DNA of 64,000 bases from Neomicrococcus lactis (lineage in GTDB: Bacteria > Actinomycetota > Actinomycetes > Actinomycetales > Micrococcaceae): contig NZ_JACHBL010000001.1 of assembly GCF_014200305.1 (NCBI RefSeq), positions 2,592,227-2,656,226 on the forward strand. Reading direction: 5' to 3'. The notes below the pieces were generated by a model. That model had not been told where the DNA came from. It did not search any database and worked only from the letters and a program-made list of their open reading frames with translations. How positions within the stretch are numbered: position 1 is the stretch's first letter; the number at the start of each line of letters is the position of its first letter. Position numbers and translations under genes: made by a program. This document shows positions 36,498-44,797 of the stretch, piece by piece.

Positions 36498-37520
36498 ATG
36501 AGTGTCACGCCGGGTGAGGACGTCTCTCACCCGGTGACGGCACCCATTGCCATTACGCCGGCGAACAACACCAAGACAGGTGTAGTTCGTCGGCTTTTCC
36601 CCATTTCTCCCACCCAGCGCGAAGCTGCTGCGCAGTGGCTCTCGATTCCTGACCGCACGCCGCGAGCTGCCCGCCGGGCCTCGTCCGTGGTGCTCGTGAA
36701 GGACTCGCGGGAGGGCGTGCAGACGTGGCTGGGGTATCGCGGTCCTGAATCACCCTTGGGTCACGTTGCGTTTCCCGGCGGTTCGGTAGAAGAGAACGAC
36801 GACGCAGCTTACGTCTGGCACGGACCGTCCGTTGCGCAGTGGGCTAAGAAATTGGGTGTGGACGATCACCGACTCGCAAAAATGTGGGTCACGTGTGCCA
36901 TCCGCGAGCTTTTCGAAGAAACCGGCGTTCTTCTAGCCGGACCTGACTCGTTGTCCACCGCCGAGATTCGACGCGGTGAACTGATGGACGCTCGTCAGGC
37001 TGTTGCTACTCAAGACGCAAGCTTTGCGGAGATTCTCGCGCGGCGTGGATGGGGCCTCCGGACCGACTTGTTGCGTCCGCTTTCACGATGGGTCACGCCG
37101 GGCTTCATGCACCGTCGCTTTGATACGTGGTTCTTTGCCGCCGTGGTTCCAGCCGGTCAATCCCCGTCCTTGCTCGAAGGCAAAGGCGTGTGGGGAAGCT
37201 GGGTGGTCGCCAAGGACCTCATTGCGCAGCGCGCGACGAGCACCTTGGGAGACCAAGTTGCTGACGCTATTGATCTTGGCGTGGGAAATGCCAGCGGCGA
37301 AACGGATACTCGAGGTCTGCCGTTGAGTCAGATCACCACGCCTGCCGTGGAGGCGATCTTGGAAAAGATTGCGGCCACCAAGGGGAGCGTCGCGTACTTG
37401 AGCTGTGCTCGCGCCCTCAAGGAGTACGCTCCAGAGCTAGTCAATATTGGTGGCGAGTATTTGCTAGACATTTCCACCGCGAACGCCCCTGAGGGCGGCG
37501 CCATTACACGCAGCCTGTAA
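36498..37520 (+). CDS. NUDT19-like Nudix hydrolase with split Nudix box
   Basis: 340 residues from ATG 36498. VAFPGGSVEENDD is separated from the catalytic helix CAIRELFEETGVLL by about 35 residues, a feature of the NUDT19-type Nudix hydrolases (mammalian peroxisomal CoA diphosphatase relatives). RELFEETG supplies the metal-binding glutamates. The later RWVTPGFMHRRFDTWFFAAVVP fits the same subfamily. It probably hydrolyses CoA esters or other nucleoside diphosphate derivatives. One dispersed-motif copy falls in the insert (ENDDAAY). It starts four bases after ridA, so it is co-transcribed. Confidence 0.83.
   Translation: MSVTPGEDVSHPVTAPIAITPANNTKTGVVRRLFPISPTQREAAAQWLSIPDRTPRAARRASSVVLVKDSREGVQTWLGYRGPESPLGHVAFPGGSVEENDDAAYVWHGPSVAQWAKKLGVDDHRLAKMWVTCAIRELFEETGVLLAGPDSLSTAEIRRGELMDARQAVATQDASFAEILARRGWGLRTDLLRPLSRWVTPGFMHRRFDTWFFAAVVPAGQSPSLLEGKGVWGSWVVAKDLIAQRATSTLGDQVADAIDLGVGNASGETDTRGLPLSQITTPAVEAILEKIAATKGSVAYLSCARALKEYAPELVNIGGEYLLDISTANAPEGGAITRSL
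36792..36809 (+). repeat. Dispersed motif copy (17/18)
   Basis: GAGAACGACGACGCAGCT, encoding ENDDAA in the insert that splits the Nudix box. Confidence 0.65.
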
Positions 37521-37542
37521 ATCAGGTAGGGCGCTAGTCAAC

Positions 37543-37560
37543 GCTGGCGTCGTCGTACTC
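37543..37560 (-). repeat. Dispersed motif copy, intergenic
   Basis: Reverse strand GAGTACGACGACGCCAGC, lying after the Nudix stop and before the crp terminator, outside any gene. Confidence 0.6.
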
Positions 37561-37565
37561 AGTTT

Positions 37566-37610
37566 CAAAAAAAGCGAGCGGCCCACGGACTGAAGTCCAT
37601 GGGCCGCTCG
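37566..37610 (-). terminator. Terminator of crp
   Basis: Seventeen-base stem (37594-37610 with 37575-37591, one mismatch), two-base apex, followed on the minus strand by CTTTTTTTG. Canonical for the minus strand; it may also stop the Nudix transcript. Confidence 0.88.
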
Positions 37611-37633
37611 ACTAATTGGTGACGGGTAAGTCT

Positions 37634-38311
37634 TTAGCGCGAACGCTGACGCAAGCGCTGGATGTCCAAGATGACCACTGCGCGGGCCTCGAGGCGCAAC
37701 CAACCGCGCTGCACGAATTCTGCAAGAGCCTTGTTGACGGTCTCGCGGGAAGCGCCAACGAGCTGCGCAAGTTCTTCCTGCGTGAGCTCGTGAGCAACCA
37801 AGATGCCATCGGTCGCTGGGCGGCCGAAGCGATCTGCAAGGTCAAGAAGTGCCTTGGCAACACGACCTGGAACGTCAGAGAAGACGAGGTCTGCAAGGGA
37901 CTCGTTGGTGCGGCGCAAGCGGCGAGCCAACGCCTGCAAGAGCTGCATGGAAACATCTGGGCTGGTGCGGATCACGCGGCGAAGGTTCTCATGGCGCAGG
38001 CCAGCAAGGCGCGTCTCAGAGATTGCGGTTGCCGTGGCGTTTCGAGGATTTGGATCGAAGAGAGCCATTTCGCCGAAGAGTTCGCCTGGGCCGAGCACTG
38101 CAAGAAGGTTTTCGCGGCCGTCAGGGGAGGTGCGTCCCAGCTTGATCTTGCCGGAGACGATCACGTACATCTGATCGCCCTGATCGCCCTCGCGGAAGAC
38201 GGAAGCGCCACGCGAGAGGTCAACTTCGGTCATTTCTTCGGTGATTGCCGCAAAGACGTCGTCGCCTAGATTTGCGAACAAAGGGGCCCGACGCAACACT
38301 TCACTGTCCAT
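37634..38311 (-). CDS. crp: Crp/Fnr-family regulator (Crp/GlxR type)
   Basis: 225 residues from ATG 38311, which has AGGAGA upstream. The cNMP-binding domain shows GDQMYVIVSGKIKLGRTSPDGRE and LLAVLGPGELFGEMALFDPNPRNATATA, the latter matching the cAMP phosphate-binding cassette. The helix-turn-helix LTQEELAQLVGASRETVNKALAEF lies near residues 175-200. It is close to GlxR of Corynebacterium and Crp of Mycobacterium, global cAMP-dependent regulators of carbon metabolism. A candidate box is found before acs (42005). TGCCGTACGGCA, a perfect palindrome at 38352, lies 41 bases upstream of the start and could be a control site. Confidence 0.95.
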   Translation of the reverse strand: MDSEVLRRAPLFANLGDDVFAAITEEMTEVDLSRGASVFREGDQGDQMYVIVSGKIKLGRTSPDGRENLLAVLGPGELFGEMALFDPNPRNATATAISETRLAGLRHENLRRVIRTSPDVSMQLLQALARRLRRTNESLADLVFSDVPGRVAKALLDLADRFGRPATDGILVAHELTQEELAQLVGASRETVNKALAEFVQRGWLRLEARAVVILDIQRLRQRSR

Positions 38312-38546
38312 TGCTTCTCCTGTAATACTGTTTATTTCGCTTCTGCCATTCTGCCGTACGGCAAGCAAATGTGAAGACCTTGCCCGAGATTCTCTACAAA
38401 AACTCGGATCAGAAAGCTCGTTCCGGTATCCAAAATACGCCTATGTGACTCAAACGAGTGTGATCTTCGCCGCCAGTCTCAGCTTTGGCACAGTAAACAC
38501 ATCTAAACTTAGCTAATCGCCGTGTGGCCGTACTTATTCCGACTTC

Positions 38547-38575
38547 TTGCACGAAGTTGAATATTCAAGTATAAC
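38547..38575 (+). promoter_or_regulatory. Promoter of the MarP-like protease gene
   Basis: TTGCAC (38547-38552), 17-base spacer, TATAAC (38570-38575). It gives a leader of about 20 bases before ATG 38601. Confidence 0.65.
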
Positions 38576-38600
38576 GCATCGGCGAAAAACCGCCAGCGAC

Positions 38601-39833
38601 ATGAGAGTTTTGCCCTTGCCTTTTGCACCGGCCATCGTAGATTTCAACATCGCCCAACTCAACGTCTTAGACCTCGTGGTCCTTTTCATGCTGGTTCTTT
38701 TCTTCATCTCCGGTGTGCGAAAAGGATTCTTTGTGACGCTGGGATCCATCGCCGGCTTTGTCGCCGGTGGTGTTGCGGCCTTCTTCGCCATTCCCTTGGT
38801 TTCGGCTTGGGTGAGCGATCCGACCTGGCGCCTCTTTGCTGTTATTGCCGCCGCGGTAATCTTGATTGTCGCCGGTCAGGCCATTGGCGCGGCTATTGGA
38901 AATCGCATTCGTTTGTGGCTCAACCTGCCAGCGCTCAAAGGCATTGACCGACTCTTCGGCGGTATCGCCAACACGGCCGTTGCCGCACTGGTTATTTCGG
39001 CCATCGCGTTCTCGGTTTCCAGCATGGGTATTGGCGTTGTCTCCCAGCTCATTTCTGGATCCAAGGTCATCTCAGCTATTCGCACTGCCACACCGGATCC
39101 CGTCACTCGGGCCATGGCAGACGCTCGACTGCTGGTAATGGGCCGAACCATTCCAGAGCTCCTCGAGCCCTTTGCGCCAGTCACCACCGCGCCAACGGCC
39201 GACTCGCTGCCGGAGAACGCGCAGTTGGCGCAGGCCGCGAAGTCCGTGGTCCGCATCAAGGGAACCGCTTTCGCCTGTGGCGTGAACCAGACAGGTTCCG
39301 GCTTTGTTGCCGCCAAGAACCGCGTTATCACCAACGCACACGTCGTCTCTGGCATCCGCGAGCCCGTCGTGGAAACTCTGTCTGGCGAGGCTTTGCCCGC
39401 TCAAGTGGTCTACTTCGACGCAGCCAAGGACCTGGCCGTGCTCTCCGTGGAGAACCTGAATGAATCTCCGCTCTCTGTTGGCTCCCCACTGAGTGCCAAC
39501 GAACAAGCCGTGTTCATGGGTTACCCGGCAGGCGGTCCGTTCAGAGCCGAACCAGCTACGGTGCAGTCGATGCGCAACGTGTCCGTTCAGAACATCTACG
39601 GCGCAGACCCTGCTCTCATGCAGGTGTACCAGTTGGCTGCGAACGTCCAACAAGGAAACTCGGGTGGCCCGCTCATGACACAACAGGGCGAGCTCATTGG
39701 CGTGGTGTTCGCGCGAGCTAAGGATGGTCTGTCCGTTGGCTACGCGATCGGCATGAAGGAAGTGCAACCAGTCATTTCCAAGGCCGAAAGCCTGACCACT
39801 CCGGTCTCCACGGGTGCTTGCTCGACGCACTAG
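38601..39833 (+). CDS. Membrane serine protease, CvpA plus trypsin fold (MarP-like)
   Basis: 410 residues from ATG 38601; the longer frame to 38547 overlaps the promoter. Four N-terminal membrane spans form a CvpA (colicin V production) domain (about 10-160), followed by a chymotrypsin-like protease outside the membrane. Triad motifs: NAHVVSG (His, about 245), DAAKDLAVL (Asp, about 277), GNSGGPL (Ser, about 354). This is the architecture of M. tuberculosis MarP (Rv3671c), needed for acid and oxidative-stress resistance by cleaving a peptidoglycan hydrolase. Cys residues near FACGV and at the C-terminal GACSTH may form a disulfide. Its location beside crp and nth matches the Mycobacterium neighbourhood. 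Confidence 0.92.
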   Translation: MRVLPLPFAPAIVDFNIAQLNVLDLVVLFMLVLFFISGVRKGFFVTLGSIAGFVAGGVAAFFAIPLVSAWVSDPTWRLFAVIAAAVILIVAGQAIGAAIGNRIRLWLNLPALKGIDRLFGGIANTAVAALVISAIAFSVSSMGIGVVSQLISGSKVISAIRTATPDPVTRAMADARLLVMGRTIPELLEPFAPVTTAPTADSLPENAQLAQAAKSVVRIKGTAFACGVNQTGSGFVAAKNRVITNAHVVSGIREPVVETLSGEALPAQVVYFDAAKDLAVLSVENLNESPLSVGSPLSANEQAVFMGYPAGGPFRAEPATVQSMRNVSVQNIYGADPALMQVYQLAANVQQGNSGGPLMTQQGELIGVVFARAKDGLSVGYAIGMKEVQPVISKAESLTTPVSTGACSTH

Positions 39834-39862
39834 ATCAACGCCATAGTTCCACGCACTAGATC

Positions 39863-39894
39863 CACGTGTGAAGAGCCCGCGCTCTTCACACGTG
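39863..39894 (+). terminator. Hairpin after the MarP-like gene
   Basis: Perfect 14-base stem CACGTGTGAAGAGC (39863-39876) with 39881-39894, loop CCGC. Few T residues follow, so termination efficiency is uncertain. Confidence 0.6.
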
Positions 39895-39909
39895 AGAGGT
39901 CTTTCGCAC

Positions 39910-39953
39910 AAAAAGGTAGGCCGCCAGTCTTTGATGAAACTGGCGGCCTACCT
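39910..39953 (-). terminator. Rho-independent terminator for acs
   Basis: Perfect 15-base stem (39914-39928 with 39939-39953), followed on the minus strand by TTTTT. It ends acs transcription. A further GC hairpin (39963-39969 with 39982-39988) precedes it. Confidence 0.82.
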
Positions 39954-39994
39954 GTGTAAAGAGCGGGGCCGAGGGAGGTCAGCCCCGCGGTCTT

Positions 39995-41977
39995 TTACTT
40001 CTTGAGTGCCTCGGTGATCTGCTGCATGACGGACTGATCGGCGAGCGTGCTCGCGTCTCCGCCGGTGCGGCCTTCAGCGATGTCCTTGAGCAAGCGGCGC
40101 ACGATCTTTCCGGAGCGCGTCTTCGGCAGCTCTGGAACCACCAAGATAGTGCGAGGCTTGGCGATCGGGCCGATCTCCTTGCCCACGTGGGCGCGTAGTT
40201 CTTCGACGATCGTGTCCTTGGCGGCTTCTTCTCCACGAAGGATCACGAACGCCACGACGGCCTCGCCGGTGGTTTCGTCGGCAGCGCCGACGACGGCGGC
40301 TTCGGCCACAGCTGGGTGTGAGACCAACGCGGATTCAATTTCGGTGGTGGAAAGTCGGTGTCCGGAGACGTTCATGACGTCATCGACGCGGCCCAAGAGC
40401 CAGATATCGCCGTCGTCATCCTTCTTGGCACCGTCACCAGCGAAGTACATGCCATCAAAGCGTGACCAGTAAGTGTCCTTGAAGCGCTCTGGGTCCTTCC
40501 AGATGGTGCGAGCCATGGATGGCCACGGATCGCGGATGACCAAGAGGCCGCCCTGACCGTTGCCGACAGACTGACCGGTCTCGTCAACGACGTCCACGGT
40601 GATGCCCGGGACGGGAACCTGAGCGGAGCCCGGCTTCGTCTCCGTGACGCCCGGAAGTGGGGCGATCATGTGAGCGCCGGTTTCGGTCTGCCACCAGGTG
40701 TCCACGATCGGAGCCGGGTTCTCGCGGCGCTTACCACCGCCAGCGTTGCTGCCGAAGACGTCGCGGTACCACATCCACGCTTCAGGGTTGATCGGTTCAC
40801 CCACGGATCCGAGGACGCGGATGCTGGACAAGTCATGCGCGTCAACGAGCTCGCGGCCCCACTTCATCATGGTGCGGATTGCGGTTGGCGCGGTGTACAT
40901 GACCGTCACGCCGTACTTCTCCACGAGGGAGGCCCAGCGATCGCGGCCCGGGGTGTCCGGGGTGCCTTCGTACATGAGCTGCGTGGAGCCGTTGACCAGT
41001 GGAGCATAGGTGACGTAGGAATGGCCCGTGATCCATCCGATGTCAGCCGTGCACCAGTACACGTCTGATTCTGGGTGGATATCGAAGGTATCGCGGTGGG
41101 TGACCGCAGTCTGGACGAGGTAGCCGCCCGTGGTGTGAAGAATGCCCTTAGGCTTTCCGGTGGTTCCGGACGTGTACAGGATGAACAGCGGGTGCTCGGA
41201 ATCGTGAGGAACAGCGGTGTGCTCCTTGGAAGCAACGTCTACGACGTCGCTCCACCAGCGGTCCAGGCCTTCGTTCCAGACGATATCTTGGCCGGTGCGC
41301 TGCACCACCACCACGTTCTCCACCGTGTGACCTGGTTTCTCCAGCGAAGCATCCACAGCGTCCTTCAATGAGGATGCCTTGCCACGGCGCCACGTGCCGT
41401 CTGAGGTGACCACAAGCTTGGCTTCGGCGTCGTCGATGCGGCTACGCAAAGCTTCAGCGCTGAAGCCACCGAAAACAACAGAGTGAATGGCGCCGATGCG
41501 AGCACAAGCCAGCATCGTCACAACCGCTTCAGGAATCATCGGCAAGTAGACGGCCACGCGGTCGCCCTTCTTGACACCGAGGCCCTCGAAAGCGTTCGCG
41601 GCTTGCTTCACGCGCTCGGTGAGCTCTGCGTAGGTGATGGTCTGCTGGTCGCCCGGCTCGCCTTCGAAGTGAATGGCCACGCGATCGCCAATGCCGCGCT
41701 CCACGTGACGGTCCAGAGCGTTGTAAGCAGCGTTGAGTTCGCCGCCCACAAACCACTTGGCGAACGGGGCGTCGGAGAAGTCCAAGGTCTCGGTGAAGTC
41801 CTTGTCCCACGTCAATGTGGAACGAGCCTGGTCGGCCCAGTAACCCAAACGGTCCGCGGCTGCCGCCTCATACTTGTCAGCCTTGGCCACTGCCTGAGCA
41901 GCGAATTCTGGGCTCGGCGCAAACTTGCGGTTTTCCGTCATGAGGTTATCCAGTGTTGCGGATGCTTTTTCAGACAC
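39995..41977 (-). CDS. acs: Acetyl-CoA synthetase
   Basis: 660 residues from a GTG with GGAAGGG upstream. YTSGTTGKPKGILHTTGGYL is the AMP-binding P-loop, DVYWCTADIGWITGHSY, TWWQTETGAH and the C-terminal RSGKIVRR (with the acetylatable catalytic lysine) complete the Acs signature. It activates acetate to acetyl-CoA through acetyl-AMP. The PRSGKIVRRLL lysine is the classic target of protein acetylation reversed by sirtuins, and a sirtuin is encoded at 20773. A Crp/GlxR-like box lies 28 bases upstream of the start. Strong terminators follow. Confidence 0.97.
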   Translation of the reverse strand: MSEKASATLDNLMTENRKFAPSPEFAAQAVAKADKYEAAAADRLGYWADQARSTLTWDKDFTETLDFSDAPFAKWFVGGELNAAYNALDRHVERGIGDRVAIHFEGEPGDQQTITYAELTERVKQAANAFEGLGVKKGDRVAVYLPMIPEAVVTMLACARIGAIHSVVFGGFSAEALRSRIDDAEAKLVVTSDGTWRRGKASSLKDAVDASLEKPGHTVENVVVVQRTGQDIVWNEGLDRWWSDVVDVASKEHTAVPHDSEHPLFILYTSGTTGKPKGILHTTGGYLVQTAVTHRDTFDIHPESDVYWCTADIGWITGHSYVTYAPLVNGSTQLMYEGTPDTPGRDRWASLVEKYGVTVMYTAPTAIRTMMKWGRELVDAHDLSSIRVLGSVGEPINPEAWMWYRDVFGSNAGGGKRRENPAPIVDTWWQTETGAHMIAPLPGVTETKPGSAQVPVPGITVDVVDETGQSVGNGQGGLLVIRDPWPSMARTIWKDPERFKDTYWSRFDGMYFAGDGAKKDDDGDIWLLGRVDDVMNVSGHRLSTTEIESALVSHPAVAEAAVVGAADETTGEAVVAFVILRGEEAAKDTIVEELRAHVGKEIGPIAKPRTILVVPELPKTRSGKIVRRLLKDIAEGRTGGDASTLADQSVMQQITEALKK

Positions 41978-42004
41978 TACTGTCCCTTCCGTTCTGAATG
42001 ATTC

Positions 42005-42020
42005 TGTGATTCAGGTTACA
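42005..42020 (-). promoter_or_regulatory. Candidate Crp/GlxR box upstream of acs
   Basis: TGTGATTCAGGTTACA read on the plus strand matches TGTGANNTANNTCACA at 10 of 12 fixed positions. It lies 28 bases before the acs start codon, near the expected promoter. The regulator gene is at 37634. Confidence 0.6.
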
Positions 42021-42234
42021 TAGTGTGTGAGCTGGCGCATATTGCGTGACCCCAAAAATGGCATGAGCGGCGGAAAATGTGCGGTGAACGGAGGCGGTGC
42101 TCTCAGCGGACAAGTGCGAGATCTGGCACGTCTCCATCTGTCCGGGCGTTTCGCCGGGGTAATCTGAAAGTAACGCCGAAGTTGGGCGTTCTTGACTTTT
42201 TGAGGCCACGGAAGAAAACGCAGGGGAGCTCCGC

Positions 42235-43299
42235 ATGAACGCTGGTTCGGACCGATTGACTGGGACGTTGGGAAAGCTGACGGTGCGTGACATCGTGGTG
42301 ATGGGCGGTGCGCTGTTATGCGTGATCGCTTCCTTGATTCCTCGCTACGTAGCGTCGAGCACCACCGGGCTGTACCTCCCCGGCATCGATGGCTTGTGGA
42401 TGAATAACTGGACGCTGACCTCGAACTTGTTCGAGAATCTCGTGAAGGGCGTGTTCCCGTTGGTGGTTGCGATCCTGTTTGTGATCCGCCGTTACGCCGA
42501 CAAGTCCCGTTTCACGATTGGCTCGCTCTCGCTGGATCAGTTCGCTGCCGTCTCCGGTATCGCCGCGGCGCTTGCGCACGTTATCGAGTTCGCGAACATC
42601 ATCAACATCGCCCCGGCCCTCGGCCTGATCGGCTCGGCAGCCATCATCCTAGGCACCTCGCTTTCTCGGTACGTGGGCCTCTTCCGCAAGGATTTTGTCC
42701 CGAGCGATCGCGCTCTTTTGAGCAGCGACGTCGTACTCACTGAAGCGCGCCCCCGCGCCCCGAAGCCGTCCAGCGCACCGCAGGAATCCGTTACCACGTA
42801 CGACGACGCAGCTCACCTCCCAGCCGCAGCGGCCGCTACCAGCGCGGTTTCGCGCGAGACGGATGCGACGGATTCGGCTCCCGTGGAGACCGCGGGCCCG
42901 GAACCAATTCGTCCAGAGCCTGTCACGCCCGAGGCTGTGCGCGCCGAGTCCGCGAGCATTGAATCTGCAGCTTCGAAGTCTGAGCGCACGGAGTCTGCTC
43001 GCACTGAACCCGCACGCAAGGAGTCTTCACGCGAAGAGTCCATGAAGGAAGAGGACGAGGTTGAAGAGTTCGGCCACGTAGCTTCGGCTGATCGCCACGA
43101 CGACGAGACCAGCGCCTTCTGGTTTGCTGTGCCGAGCGAGCGCCACGCGGTTGATCCGAACACGGGTCAGCAGCTCTTCGCGCTTGAGCCAGGAAGCTGG
43201 ATTTTGGCCCTTGAAGATCGTGGCCAGGAATTCGTCGTGCAGCACACGGACGGCAAGATTGGCGTTCTCCGCGACCTCAGGGATGTTGAACGCGGATAA
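42235..43299 (+). CDS. Membrane protein with long acidic linker and conserved C-terminal domain
   Basis: 354 residues. About four membrane spans in residues 18-145, then a Glu/Ser/Ala/Pro-rich disordered linker (about 165-280) with repeats such as PEPIRPEPVTPEAVRAES and SERTESARTEPARKES. A compact C-terminal domain follows: FWFAVPSERHAVDPNTGQ, then LFALEPGSWILALEDRGQEF, then VGVLRDL-type ending. The C-terminal block looks conserved in relatives, although its function is not known to me. Upstream of nth with only one base between. Two copies of the dispersed motif fall in it, at 42721 and 42796, within the linker. Confidence 0.72.
   Translation: MNAGSDRLTGTLGKLTVRDIVVMGGALLCVIASLIPRYVASSTTGLYLPGIDGLWMNNWTLTSNLFENLVKGVFPLVVAILFVIRRYADKSRFTIGSLSLDQFAAVSGIAAALAHVIEFANIINIAPALGLIGSAAIILGTSLSRYVGLFRKDFVPSDRALLSSDVVLTEARPRAPKPSSAPQESVTTYDDAAHLPAAAAATSAVSRETDATDSAPVETAGPEPIRPEPVTPEAVRAESASIESAASKSERTESARTEPARKESSREESMKEEDEVEEFGHVASADRHDDETSAFWFAVPSERHAVDPNTGQQLFALEPGSWILALEDRGQEFVVQHTDGKIGVLRDLRDVERG
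42721..42738 (-). repeat. Dispersed motif copy
   Basis: Reverse strand GAGTACGACGTCGCTGCT, a variant nearly identical to the one at 56873. Encodes SSDVVL in a linker. Confidence 0.55.
42796..42813 (+). repeat. Dispersed motif copy
   Basis: ACGTACGACGACGCAGCT, encoding TYDDAA at the start of the disordered linker, only 57 bases after another copy. Confidence 0.6.
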
Positions 43300-43300
43300 C

Positions 43301-44092
43301 ATGCGGAATTTTCAGGGTGAAAGCGAGCTAGGCCTCAAGCGTCGCGCTCGCAAGATCAACCGCGTTCTGGGGGAGACCTACCCCTATGCGGTGGCTGAAT
43401 TGGATTTTGCTAATCCTTTTGAGCTGCTGGTTGCCACCGTACTTTCGGCGCAAACCACAGACGTGGTGGTCAATGACGTGACGCCAGTGCTGTTCGGCCG
43501 CTATCCCACGCCGCAAGCGCTCGCCGAAGCTGACTTGGCAGACGTTCAAGACATCATCAAGCCCACCGGGTTCTTCCGCACTAAAGCTGAGAACATCGTC
43601 ATGCTCGCGCAGCGGCTGTATGTGGATTTCGATTCGCAAGTCCCGGGCCGTCTCGAAGACCTCGTGACGCTTCCGGGCGTGGGACGCAAGACCGCCAATG
43701 TAGTGCTGGGCAACGCTTTCGATACGCCTGGCATCACGGTGGACACGCACTTTGGCCGCTTGGCCCGGCGCTTTGGCTGGACGGAATCGGAAGACCCCGT
43801 GGCCGTGGAGCGCGAAGTCGCCGCACTGTTCCCGCGCAAAGAGTGGACCATGCTTTCCCACCACGTGGTGTTTCATGGGCGACGCATGTGTCATGCTCGC
43901 AAGCCTGCGTGTGGAGTCTGCCCGGTGGCTTCGTTGTGCCCGAGCTTTGGCGACGGTGAGGTTGACGAAGAGAAGGCCAAGAAGTTGTTGAAGTACGAGT
44001 GGGCGCCAGGGCGCGAAGAGCTCTTGCAGCTCATGCGCGAGGGCGCGACTCGACGCGAACTACGAGCCAAAGGGTACCGGTTATCTCAATGA
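43301..44092 (+). CDS. nth: Endonuclease III
   Basis: 263 residues from ATG 43301; an in-frame ATG at 43283 overlapping the previous gene is the alternative. The helix-hairpin-helix LVTLPGVGRKTANVVLG carries the catalytic Lys, and VDTHFGRLARR the catalytic Asp. CHARKPACGVCPVASLC (C-x6-C-x2-C-x5-C) binds a [4Fe-4S] cluster. It excises oxidised pyrimidines and nicks at abasic sites. A C-terminal extension of about 40 residues is typical of actinobacterial Nth. The stop overlaps the start of the next Nudix gene (ATGA). Confidence 0.97.
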   Translation: MRNFQGESELGLKRRARKINRVLGETYPYAVAELDFANPFELLVATVLSAQTTDVVVNDVTPVLFGRYPTPQALAEADLADVQDIIKPTGFFRTKAENIVMLAQRLYVDFDSQVPGRLEDLVTLPGVGRKTANVVLGNAFDTPGITVDTHFGRLARRFGWTESEDPVAVEREVAALFPRKEWTMLSHHVVFHGRRMCHARKPACGVCPVASLCPSFGDGEVDEEKAKKLLKYEWAPGREELLQLMREGATRRELRAKGYRLSQ

Positions 44093-44793
44093 GCGCACGC
44101 GAAGAGCTAATGCAGGTCGTCGACAATCATCGGGCCGCCGTGGAGCGGAACGAGCGGATTCCTATGCCAAGCGACTGGACGTTCGGCCGGGTTGACGACG
44201 AGACAGCTCGGCACGCGGCAGTGCTCATTCTCTTTGGCCACTTGGACAACGTTCCTGCGGTCTCTCACGACTCGACCGTCTCCGACGAGCTCGATGTGCT
44301 CTTGCTCGAGCGCGCTCGCACTCTGCGCAAGCACCCCGGCCAGATCGCGTTTCCGGGCGGCGGCGTGGATGACACGGACCGCGATGTCACGCACACCGCT
44401 CTGCGCGAGGCCGTTGAAGAGACGGGTCTGGATCCGGCTGGCGTGGACGTCTTGGGGCGTCTGCAACTCACCGAACTTCCCGTCACCAACTTCCTCGTTA
44501 CTCCCGTGATCGGCTGGTGGACGAAGCCGTCACCCGTGGAGGCCGTGGACGTGAATGAGTCCCGGACCGTTTTCCGAGCTCCCGTGGCGGACCTCTTGAA
44601 CCCGGAGAATCGGCGCAGCGTTCGTGTGGAACGCGACGGCCACACGCACTTCAGCCCAGGCTTTGTGGTGGGCGATCGAGTGGTGTGGGGCTTTACGGCG
44701 ATTGTGCTGGACCGCTTGTTCAACGAAGCAGGCTGGACTATTCCATGGGAGCCGGCGGAAGAGATCACCCCGCCGTTTTCGAACCGACACTAG
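44089..44793 (+). CDS. CoA-pyrophosphatase-type Nudix hydrolase
   Basis: 234 residues from ATG 44089, overlapping nth by four bases. LLLERARTLRKHPGQIAFPGG (the UPF0035 element) runs into the Nudix box GGGVDDTDRDVTHTALREAVEETGL, the combination used by CoA diphosphatases such as NudL/YeaB and Pcd1. The enzyme would cleave CoA or oxidised CoA to phosphopantetheine and ADP. In actinobacteria nth, this Nudix gene and a MarP gene are often neighbours, as in this window. Confidence 0.92.
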   Translation: MSAREELMQVVDNHRAAVERNERIPMPSDWTFGRVDDETARHAAVLILFGHLDNVPAVSHDSTVSDELDVLLLERARTLRKHPGQIAFPGGGVDDTDRDVTHTALREAVEETGLDPAGVDVLGRLQLTELPVTNFLVTPVIGWWTKPSPVEAVDVNESRTVFRAPVADLLNPENRRSVRVERDGHTHFSPGFVVGDRVVWGFTAIVLDRLFNEAGWTIPWEPAEEITPPFSNRH

Positions 44794-44797
44794 GGCG

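Noticed and set aside
38352..38363. TGCCGTACGGCA palindrome before crp as an autoregulatory Crp site
   Set aside because: It is a perfect palindrome but does not match TGTGA-N6-TCACA; kept only as a remark in the crp entry.
43124..43300. Extended N-terminus of Nth
   Set aside because: The extra residues lie in the preceding membrane-protein gene in another frame; Nth homology begins near MRNFQGE.
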